A stretch of DNA of 64,000 nucleotides from Rhizobium freirei PRF 81 (GTDB taxonomy: Bacteria; Pseudomonadota; Alphaproteobacteria; Rhizobiales; Rhizobiaceae). The notes under the pieces are model-generated. The model worked only from the letters and a program-made list of their open reading frames with translations, was not told the DNA's origin and searched no databases. Position numbers and translations under genes: made by a program. Below are positions 31,945 to 39,786 of the stretch, one piece after another; position 1 is the stretch's first letter, and each line of letters begins with the position of its first letter. The stretch spans positions 124,001-188,000 of the forward strand of contig NZ_AQHN01000055.1 in NCBI RefSeq assembly GCF_000359745.1, read 5' to 3'.

Positions 31945-33156
31945 ATGGCCAAACAGAAAGTCGCAATGCTCACAGCCGGCGGATTGGCGCCCTGCCTTTC
32001 TTCCGCGGTTGGCGGGCTGATCCAGCGCTATACCGACGTGGCGCCGGAGATCGACATCATTGCCTATCGTTCTGGCTACCAGGGAGTTTTGCTGGCTGAC
32101 AGCATCGGGGTGACGCCGGCCATGCGCGAGCGCGCCCACCTTCTGCACCGCTACGGCGGCTCGCCGATCGGCAACAGCCGCGTCAAGCTCACCAATGCCG
32201 CCGACTGCGTGAAGCGCGGCCTGGTCAAGGAAGGCGAAAACCCGCTGCGCGTCGCAGCCGAACGCCTCGCAGCCGATGGCATCACCATTCTTCACACGAT
32301 CGGCGGTGACGACACCAATACGACCGCGGCCGATCTCGCCGCCTATCTTGGCGCCAACGGCTATGACCTGACCGTCGTCGGCCTGCCGAAAACGGTCGAC
32401 AACGACGTCGTGCCGATCCGCCAGTCTCTCGGCGCCTGGACGGCAGCCGAAGTCGGCGCGGATTTCTTCGACAATGTCAGCAACGAACAGACGGCCGCGC
32501 CGCGCACTCTGGTCATCCATGAGGTCATGGGTCGCCACTGTGGCTGGCTGACGGCGGCGACCGCCCGCGCCTATATCCAGAAGACCAGCGCCAACGAATA
32601 TGTCGAAGGCTTCATGATGAATGCCGCGATGAAAAGCATCGACGGCCTCTATCTGCCGGAAATGGCCTTCAATATCGAGGCAGAAGGCGAGCGCCTGCGG
32701 AAAATCATGGAGAAGACCGGCCAGGTGACGCTGTTCGTATCGGAAGGTGCGGCCCTCGACGCCATCGTCTCCGAGCGCGAAGCCGCCGGCGAAACCATCA
32801 AGCGCGACGCCTTCGGCCATGTGAAGATCGACACCATCAATGTCGGCGGCTGGTTCCAGAAGCAGTTTGCCTCGATCATCGGCGCCGAGCGCTCCATGGT
32901 GCAGAAATCAGGTTATTTCGCCCGCTCAGCACCGGCAAACGGCGATGATCTCCGCCTGATCCAGGGTATGGTCGACCTCGCAGTCGAAAGCGCCCTCAAC
33001 AAGGTGTCCGGCGTCACCGGCCATGATGAAGGCCAGGGCGGCAAGCTGCGCGTCATCGAATTCCCCCGGATCAAGGGCGGAAAGGCATTCGATATCTCGG
33101 CACCCTGGTTCGCCGAGGTGATGGATCGCATCGGGCAGAAATACACACAAGCCTGA
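31945..33156 (+). CDS. pfp: Pyrophosphate-dependent 6-phosphofructokinase
   Basis: The 403-residue protein belongs to the phosphofructokinase family and interconverts fructose-6-phosphate and fructose-1,6-bisphosphate. The motif TIGGDDTNT (residues 119-126) has the GGDD form typical of pyrophosphate-dependent enzymes rather than the GGDG of ATP enzymes. PKTVDNDV (148-155) gives the catalytic lysine-aspartate segment. MGRHCGWLTAATA is the F6P site. ATG at 31945 has a strong AAGGAGG site; the open frame before it is not conserved. It is divergent from the djlA-like operon and followed by three tandem dyads. Confidence 0.93.
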   Translation: MAKQKVAMLTAGGLAPCLSSAVGGLIQRYTDVAPEIDIIAYRSGYQGVLLADSIGVTPAMRERAHLLHRYGGSPIGNSRVKLTNAADCVKRGLVKEGENPLRVAAERLAADGITILHTIGGDDTNTTAADLAAYLGANGYDLTVVGLPKTVDNDVVPIRQSLGAWTAAEVGADFFDNVSNEQTAAPRTLVIHEVMGRHCGWLTAATARAYIQKTSANEYVEGFMMNAAMKSIDGLYLPEMAFNIEAEGERLRKIMEKTGQVTLFVSEGAALDAIVSEREAAGETIKRDAFGHVKIDTINVGGWFQKQFASIIGAERSMVQKSGYFARSAPANGDDLRLIQGMVDLAVESALNKVSGVTGHDEGQGGKLRVIEFPRIKGGKAFDISAPWFAEVMDRIGQKYTQA

Positions 33157-33217
33157 TTGATCCGCGATCAATCGGACTGATCTGTGGTCAACCGGATTGA
33201 CGGATCGTCAATCCGGT
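33155..33217. repeat. Three tandem 20-bp palindromic units after pfp
   Basis: Unit 1 GATTGATCCGCGATCAATCG (33155-33174) has perfect 8-bp arms. Unit 2 GACTGATCTGTGGTCAACCG (33175-33194) matches unit 1 at 15 of 20 positions. Unit 3 starts at 33195, and its extended dyad ACCGGATTGACG / CGTCAATCCGGT (33191-33202 / 33206-33217) is a perfect 12-bp stem. The last hairpin may end pfp transcription, but no strong T-run follows. Unit 1 includes the pfp stop codon region. Confidence 0.7.
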
Positions 33218-33256
33218 GTCTTTGCTGGCGGCGAAAAAGGAATAGGGGAGGATTCC

Positions 33257-33892
33257 ATGTCCATCGAAACCTGGCTCGCTTTCGCCGCCGCATCCTGCAT
33301 TATGCTGGCCATACCGGGGCCGACCATTCTCCTTGTCATCTCATACGCGCTTGGCCATGGCCGCAAAACAGCGCTGGCGACCGTCACCGGCGTCACGCTC
33401 GGCGACTTCACGGCAATGACCGCTTCTCTGGCCGGCCTGGGCGCCCTCCTCGCCGCTTCGGCGAGCTTGTTCACGATTCTTAAGCTGATCGGCGCAGCCT
33501 ATCTCATCTTCCTTGGAATCAAGCTCTGGCGAGCCCCGATCGTGACCGGCCCGATGGGAGATAATGACAACCTTCCCGAGGAAAAACCGTTAAAGATTAT
33601 GTTGCACGCCTATGTTGTAACGGCGCTTAACCCGAAGAGCATCGTCTTCTTCATCGCTTTCGTGCCGCAATTCCTCGACATGTCGAAGCCATTTCTTCAG
33701 CAAACGCTTATTTTGGAGGCAACTTTCCTCACTCTGGCGGCATTGAATTCGCTGATTTACGTCTTTGTCGCCGACATGGCGCGCGGCTTTATCCGCAAGG
33801 CAAGCGTGCAACGCGCCGTCAACCGAACCGGCGGAACCCTGTTGATTGCAGCCGGCGCAGTGACCGCGGGATACCGCCGAATGGCGGCTTGA
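33257..33892 (+). CDS. LysE/RhtB-family amino acid exporter
   Basis: The 211-residue inner-membrane protein has about six predicted helices. MSIETWLAFAAASCIMLAIPGPTILLVIS is the typical first helix with its PGP motif, followed by GRKTALATVTGVTLGD and KLIGAAYLIFLGIKLWR. The second half contains NPKSIVFFIAFVPQF. These are standard RhtB/LysE features. The family exports amino acids such as homoserine, threonine or lysine; the actual substrate is unknown. The ATG at 33257 has GGGGAGGA upstream. Confidence 0.88.
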   Translation: MSIETWLAFAAASCIMLAIPGPTILLVISYALGHGRKTALATVTGVTLGDFTAMTASLAGLGALLAASASLFTILKLIGAAYLIFLGIKLWRAPIVTGPMGDNDNLPEEKPLKIMLHAYVVTALNPKSIVFFIAFVPQFLDMSKPFLQQTLILEATFLTLAALNSLIYVFVADMARGFIRKASVQRAVNRTGGTLLIAAGAVTAGYRRMAA

Positions 33893-34027
33893 CGCCGTCC
33901 AGGGTTGCGGCGCGATCACGGATAGGTTAATGGGGATTCATAATTTTATCGATCCTGTGACCGAATTGTGAGGTCCTGTGACCGATTTGCATCGCAAATT
34001 AGGTTTGGTTTTTTCGAAAGTGACAGA

Positions 34028-35173
34028 ATGGTAGCGATCGGATTTCCCAGCCTGAAGCGCAGCGTTGCCTTATCGGCAATGATGTGCGGCGCTCTCGCCG
34101 GGTGTGCAAGCACTCAGCAGCAGCAGACGTCTCAGGCAGAACTCCCGTCGGCACACACCAACGTGCCGCATCCGAATACGACCCCGACCGCAACTGGCGC
34201 CGCCGCGCCCGCAGGCGGCGTAGCAATGGCAGCAGTAGCACCGGGTTTCATCGGGCCGCAGCTGCCGCAACAGGTGGCAATGACAAAATCCGGCCGCGTT
34301 GCCGCCGGCACGGTCAACCAGCAGCAGATCGATGCCGCACAGTCCCGCTTCAGCCAGCCGACGGCAGCAGCGGCGAACGCTGCAAATGGGGCAAGCGTTG
34401 CCATCGCCGCCGCGACGGGCGCGCCTGCGGCCAATACGACGGCCGCGGCTGCCTATGCCGCCTCCGATGTGCCGCTCGTTCCTTCCGTCGTTGCAATTCC
34501 GATGCCGAACCCGGCGCGTCCTGGCGATGCTGCGATGATGCCGGTTTCCGGCCCCGTCGCGCAGGCGGAACCGACGATCCCGATGACGTCGGACGTGGCT
34601 GCCATCCAGGTCGCCGTGCCGACCCCGAGGCCAGATCCGGCTGCGCAAACCGAAGTTGCCTTCGCAACGCCGGCGCAGATCGGTGCTTTGCGCTATACCG
34701 ATAACCGCGCGCACTACGACTTCAACTTCGACAGCACCGGGCCGACTGTCGTGCCGGCCGTCATGACCACTCAGAATTATGATTCCGACGCTCCCGCAGA
34801 GCAAAAGGGCTACGTCTCGAAGCTGATCCAGAAATACGCCAAGCTTTACGAGATCCCGGAATCACTGATCCATCGCGTCGTTCACCGCGAAAGCCGCTAT
34901 AATCCGAAGGCCTACAACCGGGCGGGCTATTTCGGCCTGATGCAGATCAAATACAATACGGCCAAGTCGATGGGCTATGAAGGCCCGCCGTCCGGTCTGC
35001 TCGATGCCGAAACCAACATCAAATATGCCGCCAAATATCTGCGCGGCGCGTGGATGACGGCGGATAGCAAGGCTCAGAACAAGGAAGCCAACGCCGTCCA
35101 GCTCTACGCCCGTGGCTATTACTATGATGCCAAGCGCAAGGGTCTGTCGGACGTCGCCAACGGCAATTACTGA
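34028..35173 (+). CDS. Lipoprotein lytic transglycosylase with long Ala/Pro-rich linker
   Basis: The 381-residue protein starts MVAIGFPSLKRSVALS and has a lipobox ending ALAGC at Cys26, so it is probably a lipoprotein. Residues 30-250 are low-complexity Ala/Pro/Thr-rich and likely a periplasmic spacer. The C-terminal SLT domain has the catalytic E288 in VVHRESRYNPKAYNRAGYFG, then LMQIKYNTAKSMGY and ETNIKYAAKYLRGAW. The frame is open from 33968, but the first 20 residues lack signal features. It is followed by a bidirectional terminator shared with the convergent serine hydrolase gene. Confidence 0.85.
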   Translation: MVAIGFPSLKRSVALSAMMCGALAGCASTQQQQTSQAELPSAHTNVPHPNTTPTATGAAAPAGGVAMAAVAPGFIGPQLPQQVAMTKSGRVAAGTVNQQQIDAAQSRFSQPTAAAANAANGASVAIAAATGAPAANTTAAAAYAASDVPLVPSVVAIPMPNPARPGDAAMMPVSGPVAQAEPTIPMTSDVAAIQVAVPTPRPDPAAQTEVAFATPAQIGALRYTDNRAHYDFNFDSTGPTVVPAVMTTQNYDSDAPAEQKGYVSKLIQKYAKLYEIPESLIHRVVHRESRYNPKAYNRAGYFGLMQIKYNTAKSMGYEGPPSGLLDAETNIKYAAKYLRGAWMTADSKAQNKEANAVQLYARGYYYDAKRKGLSDVANGNY

Positions 35174-35197
35174 TACTGATTTCAGCGAAACATTTTG

Positions 35198-35224
35198 AAA
35201 GCCGGCTAGTTTGTGGCCGGCTTT
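35198..35224. terminator. Bidirectional terminator
   Basis: AAAGCCGGC (35198-35206) pairs with GCCGGCTTT (35216-35224) across a 9-base loop, between two convergent genes. The stop codon of the serine hydrolase lies at the edge of the stem. Confidence 0.75.
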
Positions 35225-36594
35225 ATCACATCCATGATCCGTTTCACCAGGATTTGCGGCCGATAGCCGGCCCAGGATGGTGTCAGCCCCATGCGAACCA
35301 CGACCAGATTGGCTGAAGGAACGATAGCGACGATCTGGCCATCGTGGCCGCTCAGCCAGAACGTATCCGCCGGCAAGCCGAACTGCGCATTCGAGCCGCC
35401 AGGGCCTGCGAGCCAGGCCTGAACCTGTGAGTAGACGCCTTCGGACGCCGTCGTCGGCGTGCGCATGGCGCCCACGAAGCCCTCCGGCAACAGACGGCTC
35501 CCCTTCCAGACGCCATCCTGAAGCAGAAACTGCCCGAAGCGCGCCCAATCGCGCGCGTTGGCATAGAGATACGAGCTGCCGACATAGGTTCCGCGCTCAT
35601 CGGCTTCGAAAACCGCGCTATGCATGCCGAGCGGCCCGAAAAGCGCCTCGCGGGGATAGGATATCGCAGCGCTCAGGTTCGGAAGCCGGTTCATCCAGAG
35701 CCGCGAAAGCAATATCCCCGTGCCGCTCGAATAGCTGAAACGTTCTCCAGGCGCTGCCACCTGACGCGCGTTAGCGGCAATATTCGTCGTATCCGGATCA
35801 AGATAGAGCATGCGGGTCACATCGGAAACGCTGCCGTAGGACTCGTTGAAGGCAAGGCCGCTCTCCATGGCAAGAAGATCGCTGAGCTTGATCTCCTTGC
35901 GCGCATCGGCGCCCCATTGCGGAAGCAGGTTTTTGTCATCGAACGACATGCGGCCAGCCAGCATGAGGCGGCCGATGATGGCGGCATTGACTGTCTTGGT
36001 CATGGACCAGCCGATCAGCGGAGTAGCCTTGCTGAAGCCGTCACCATAGGCTTCGGCGACGATATGCCCATCCTTCACCACGACGACGGTACGCATGGCC
36101 GGGCCAGCCAGATCGGGATTCGCCACGATATTGGCAAGCTTGGTGCCCTCCTCGCCCTCAGCGAGATTGACGGTATCCCCATCCGGCCAAAGCGCATCGT
36201 TCTTCGGAGACTTGAGCTTGTTCAGGAAGACGGCACTGCGCGCGGCCTGCAGATCGCCATCCGGCACCGTCGTGCAGCCGAGCGCCCCGCGATACAGAGC
36301 ATAGTTCGGCGCGAACATCCCGAGGAAACGCGCCCTGACCACGCCCTCGTCCCGATCGACAGAAACCTGAATGAGCTTCAGCGCTGGATTTCCGGGAGCC
36401 TGTACATCGTCAGCCAGCACCTGGGCTGGGTCCCGCTTGGCGACGAATGTGTTCGAGCAGACAATCTTGGCGGCATAGCCATCGCCGACCTTCAGCAGTT
36501 CCGGCGGCGAAACGGAAAGCCACACGGCTCCAACTGCGACAATGATCAGCAGCAAAACAACAAGTGCCACGATCACTCTCGAAATCAAACGCAT
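35206..36594 (-). CDS. Membrane-anchored serine hydrolase, class C beta-lactamase fold
   Basis: The 462-residue protein has an N-terminal membrane anchor (about 5-27, RVIVALVVLLLIIVAVGAVW) and a beta-lactamase/transpeptidase-like domain. The catalytic motif is S197MTK200 in LIGWSMTKTVNAA. The later RFSYSSGTGILLSRL provides the Tyr motif (YSS), and GHDGQIVAIVPSANLVVVRMG resembles the C-terminal HxG region. The set resembles 6-aminohexanoate-dimer hydrolase/esterase relatives (EstB type) more than true beta-lactamases. The start at 36594 has GGAGGG upstream. Substrate unknown. Confidence 0.83.
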   Translation of the reverse strand: MRLISRVIVALVVLLLIIVAVGAVWLSVSPPELLKVGDGYAAKIVCSNTFVAKRDPAQVLADDVQAPGNPALKLIQVSVDRDEGVVRARFLGMFAPNYALYRGALGCTTVPDGDLQAARSAVFLNKLKSPKNDALWPDGDTVNLAEGEEGTKLANIVANPDLAGPAMRTVVVVKDGHIVAEAYGDGFSKATPLIGWSMTKTVNAAIIGRLMLAGRMSFDDKNLLPQWGADARKEIKLSDLLAMESGLAFNESYGSVSDVTRMLYLDPDTTNIAANARQVAAPGERFSYSSGTGILLSRLWMNRLPNLSAAISYPREALFGPLGMHSAVFEADERGTYVGSSYLYANARDWARFGQFLLQDGVWKGSRLLPEGFVGAMRTPTTASEGVYSQVQAWLAGPGGSNAQFGLPADTFWLSGHDGQIVAIVPSANLVVVRMGLTPSWAGYRPQILVKRIMDVIKPATN

Positions 36595-36712
36595 GTCACA
36601 TACCCTCCAGAAGGTAGGCGGAGACAATCAGGAAACGGTGCAAGAAGAAAGCCCCATCGCCATCTGGGTTCCTGAAATATGTGCAACAGCGCATTTCCGC
36701 CGGATATTCCAA

Positions 36713-36732
36713 CAGTCTGCGTCATCAGACTG
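36713..36732. promoter_or_regulatory. Perfect dyad upstream of btaA, possible Pho-box overlap
   Basis: CAGTCTG-CGTCAT-CAGACTG is a perfect 7-bp inverted repeat with a 6-base centre, 54 bases before the btaA ATG. An overlapping GCGTCAT-CAGA-CTGTAGC (36719-36736) matches about 9 of 14 fixed bases of the rhizobial Pho box (CTGTCAT-N4-CTGTCAT). Since DGTS synthesis is PhoB-controlled in Sinorhizobium, a PhoB site is plausible, but the match is weak. Confidence 0.35.
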
Positions 36733-36785
36733 TAGCATTGCCGGGTTACACGCCCAGAACCTTAAAAAACGGTAACAAGACTCAG

Positions 36786-38033
36786 ATGACGGAATTCGCC
36801 CCGGATGCCGGTCTCCAGAAGAACCGGAAACTCAAGGACGCTCTGCTGCAGCATAAGGCACTCTCCAAGGCGGGCCTCTCCGAGCGCCTCTTCGGGATGC
36901 TCTTTTCCGGCCTCGTCTACCCGCAGATCTGGGAGGATCCGGATGTCGACATGCAGGCGATGGAGCTTCAGCCGCATCACCGCATCGTCACCATCGGCTC
37001 CGGCGGCTGCAACATGCTCGCCTACCTCTCCCAGAGCCCAGCCTCGATCGATGTCGTCGATCTCAACCGTCATCACATCGCGCTGAACAAGCTGAAGCTC
37101 GCAGCCTTCCGGCTGCTACCCGGCCATTCCGATCTGGTGCGCTTCTTTGCGACGCCGGATGCTGCCTCAAACAGCCAGGCCTACGACCTGCACATCGCGC
37201 CACGACTGGATGCAGCCACCGCTTCCTATTGGGATGGCCGCGATCTTTACGGCCGCCGCCGCGTTACGGTCTTCAACCGCAACATCTACAAGACCGGCCT
37301 GCTCGGCCGCTTCATCGGCGCAGCCCATGTGCTCGCGCGCCTGCATGGCGTCCGGCTCGCCAAGATGACGGAAGCCCGCACGCTGCGCGAACAGCGTCAG
37401 TTCTTCGAAAACGAAATCGCTCCGATCTTCGATCGGCGGGCGGTTCGCTGGCTGCTCGGCCGCAAGAGCTCGCTCTTCGGTCTCGGCATCCCGCCGCAGC
37501 AATATGACGAACTTGCAAGCCTTGCCGGCGACGATTCCATCTCGGCCGTACTCAAGCACCGCCTGGAAAAGCTCGCCTGTCATTTTCCGATGCGCGACAA
37601 TTATTTTGCGTGGCAGGCCTTCGCGCGCCGCTATGCAGGTCAGCATCAGGGCCCGCTGCCCACCTATCTGAAGCCCGAGCATTATGCCGCAATCCGCGCC
37701 AATGCCGATCGCGTCGACGTGCACCACGCCAACTTCACCGAGCTTCTTGCCTCGAAGCCGGCCGCCTCTCGCGACCGCTACATCCTGCTCGATGCGCAGG
37801 ATTGGATGACCGACGAGCAGCTCAACAGCCTCTGGGCGGAAATTACCCGCACGGCGCGCGAAGGCGCCCGCGTCATCTTCCGCACGGCAGCCGAAAAGAG
37901 CATCATCGAAGGCCGTCTTTCTCCGGCAATCCGCGATCAGTGGGTCTATTTCGAAGAGCGTTCGCAAGAGCTTAATGCGCTCGACCGTTCTGCCATCTAC
38001 GGCGGCTTCCATATCTACGGGAAAAAAGCGTGA
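36786..38033 (+). CDS. btaA: BtaA, S-adenosylmethionine:diacylglycerol 3-amino-3-carboxypropyltransferase
   Basis: BtaA makes the first step of the phosphorus-free betaine lipid DGTS by moving the aminocarboxypropyl group of SAM to diacylglycerol. The 415-residue product contains the segment KNRKLKDALLQHKALSKAGL, then GLVYPQIWEDPDVDMQAMEL. The SAM-binding-like stretch RIVTIGSGGCNMLAYL with SIDVVDLNRHHIALNKLKLAA follows. These match rhizobial BtaA as I know it. No strong ribosome site precedes ATG 36786, but codons before it are not conserved. The stop overlaps btaB. Expression under phosphate starvation is known for the family. Confidence 0.93.
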   Translation: MTEFAPDAGLQKNRKLKDALLQHKALSKAGLSERLFGMLFSGLVYPQIWEDPDVDMQAMELQPHHRIVTIGSGGCNMLAYLSQSPASIDVVDLNRHHIALNKLKLAAFRLLPGHSDLVRFFATPDAASNSQAYDLHIAPRLDAATASYWDGRDLYGRRRVTVFNRNIYKTGLLGRFIGAAHVLARLHGVRLAKMTEARTLREQRQFFENEIAPIFDRRAVRWLLGRKSSLFGLGIPPQQYDELASLAGDDSISAVLKHRLEKLACHFPMRDNYFAWQAFARRYAGQHQGPLPTYLKPEHYAAIRANADRVDVHHANFTELLASKPAASRDRYILLDAQDWMTDEQLNSLWAEITRTAREGARVIFRTAAEKSIIEGRLSPAIRDQWVYFEERSQELNALDRSAIYGGFHIYGKKA

Positions 38034-38701
38034 GCCAGGCGGATACCGGCATAGAGACCAGTTCCAAAAACCATGCCAGGCTGATGGACGGCATCTACCG
38101 TTATCAGCGTCATATCTACGATCTGACCCGCAAGTATTACCTCTTCGGACGCGACCGCACGATAGCGCACCTCAACGTGCCCGTCGGCGGCTCGCTGCTC
38201 GAAGTCGGTTGCGGCACAGGGCGCAACATGCTGCTGGCCTATCGGACCTTCCCTTCCGCAAGGCTCTATGGCCTGGACATCTCGCAGGAGATGCTGATTT
38301 CCGCGCGCCGGAATTTTCGCGGCCTGAAGCAGATGCCGGATTTTCGCGTCGCCGACGCCACCGCCTTTTCATCCGCCGACTTCAATGTCGATGGTTTCGA
38401 CCGCGTGATGGTTTCCTACGCGTTGTCGATGATCCCCGACTGGAAAAACGCTATCGATGCGTCGCTCGATGCCGTCGCGCCCGGCGGTGAACTCCACATC
38501 GTCGATTTCGGCCAGCAGGAAGGCTTGCCGGGCTGGTTCCAGGCCCTTCTCAAGGGGTGGCTGAGGAAATTTCACGTCACCCCGCGTGCCGATCTCCTCA
38601 CCGTGCTGGAGGAAAAGGCGCAGGCGCGCGGCATGTCTCTCAAGACCGAAAAGATCGGGCGGGGTTATGCCTGGCGAGCCGTGGTCGCCAAGCAAGCTTG
38701 A
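38030..38701 (+). CDS. btaB: BtaB, DGTS N-methyltransferase
   Basis: BtaB trimethylates diacylglyceryl homoserine with SAM to give DGTS. The 223-residue class I methyltransferase has the SAM motif LLEVGCGTGRNML at residues 57-69. YGLDISQEMLISARRN is motif II, and FDRVMVSYALSMIPDW and APGGELHIVDFG follow. The start is GTG at 38030, overlapping the btaA stop in GTGA. The pair forms an operon. The small size and immediate coupling to btaA support the assignment over other methyltransferases. Confidence 0.93.
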   Translation: MSQADTGIETSSKNHARLMDGIYRYQRHIYDLTRKYYLFGRDRTIAHLNVPVGGSLLEVGCGTGRNMLLAYRTFPSARLYGLDISQEMLISARRNFRGLKQMPDFRVADATAFSSADFNVDGFDRVMVSYALSMIPDWKNAIDASLDAVAPGGELHIVDFGQQEGLPGWFQALLKGWLRKFHVTPRADLLTVLEEKAQARGMSLKTEKIGRGYAWRAVVAKQA

Positions 38702-38915
38702 GCAACGGCTGCTTTTAGCGCTAAATCGCAGGCCGGAAGCTATCAAGCATAAGAATTTGCTTGAAGATAACGCATTTTTTACGTTGATATGGTGAATAAA
38801 GTGGCAAGACCAGCTGGCAACAGTATGGTCTGCCGCTCTTTCGGATTCTCGGGGACCATATTACGGAAGCCAAGTCTTGGGGCAGCAAGATCACTCGCGC
38901 CATAACAGGATACCC

Positions 38916-39707
38916 ATGCGCCGGCTTCTGGCATGCCTACTGCCGCTCGCCCTTTTCTTGAATGGCTGCACGACGGGCTATGACGCCCTTTCGACAACGT
39001 CCCTACCTAAAACCAGGTTCAGCGATACCAAGCCGCAGGATTTCGGTCGCGATCATCCGGAACGCCACCCCATCCACGGCATCGATATCTCCAAATGGCA
39101 GGGCGATATCGATTGGAAAACCGTCAAGGGCTCCGGCGTTGCCTTCGTCTTCATCAAGGCGACGGAAGGCAAGGACCGGATCGACCCGCGCTTCACCGAA
39201 TATTGGAATGAAGCGAGCGCCGCAGGACTTCTGCATGCGCCCTATCATTTCTTCTATTTCTGCTCCACCGCCGACGAACAGGCCGATTGGTTTATCCGCA
39301 ACGTGCCGAAGGATGCCACGGCGCTTCCACCTGTCGTCGACGTCGAATGGAACCCCGGCTCCCCGACCTGCAAGACCAGACCGGACCCCGAAACGGTGCG
39401 AACGGAAATCAAGCGGTTCATGGATCGCCTCCAAGCCTATTATGGCAAGCGCCCGATCATCTACACATCGGTCGATTTCCACCGGCAGAACCTTGTCGGC
39501 TACTTCAAGGACTATCACTTCTGGGTTCGCTCGGTCGCAAAACATCCCAAAGAGATTTACGCGGACCGCAGCTGGGCTTTCTGGCAATATACCTCAACAG
39601 GTATCATTCCCGGCATCAAGGGCCCGACGGATATCAATGTCTTTGCCGGTTCCGAGCAAAATTGGCACAGCTGGGTGGCTGCAGTACAGAAGCAAGGAAA
39701 TTCTTGA
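38916..39707 (+). CDS. GH25 lysozyme-like lipoprotein
   Basis: The 263-residue protein begins MRRLLACLLPLALFLNGC with a lipobox at Cys18. A GH25 (1,4-beta-N-acetylmuramidase) domain follows: HGIDISKWQGDIDW with D57, AFVFIKATEGKD, and the catalytic pair in PPVVDVEWNPG (D142, E144). The tail SWAFWQYTSTGIIPGIKG is the usual end of the barrel. It would cleave murein glycan strands at the cell envelope. The 214-base gap to btaB holds no visible gene and no clear terminator. Confidence 0.9.
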   Translation: MRRLLACLLPLALFLNGCTTGYDALSTTSLPKTRFSDTKPQDFGRDHPERHPIHGIDISKWQGDIDWKTVKGSGVAFVFIKATEGKDRIDPRFTEYWNEASAAGLLHAPYHFFYFCSTADEQADWFIRNVPKDATALPPVVDVEWNPGSPTCKTRPDPETVRTEIKRFMDRLQAYYGKRPIIYTSVDFHRQNLVGYFKDYHFWVRSVAKHPKEIYADRSWAFWQYTSTGIIPGIKGPTDINVFAGSEQNWHSWVAAVQKQGNS

Positions 39708-39786
39708 GACTGACGCCACTTCTCTCTTGCTAATGTCACAATCTTCTGTGAAAGCGACCCTATTCTATCACTAGAGAGGATCGCTC

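Noticed and set aside
35206-36594. True beta-lactamase (antibiotic resistance)
   Set aside because: The SxxK is present, but the membrane anchor, length and later motifs fit esterase/amidohydrolase relatives better.
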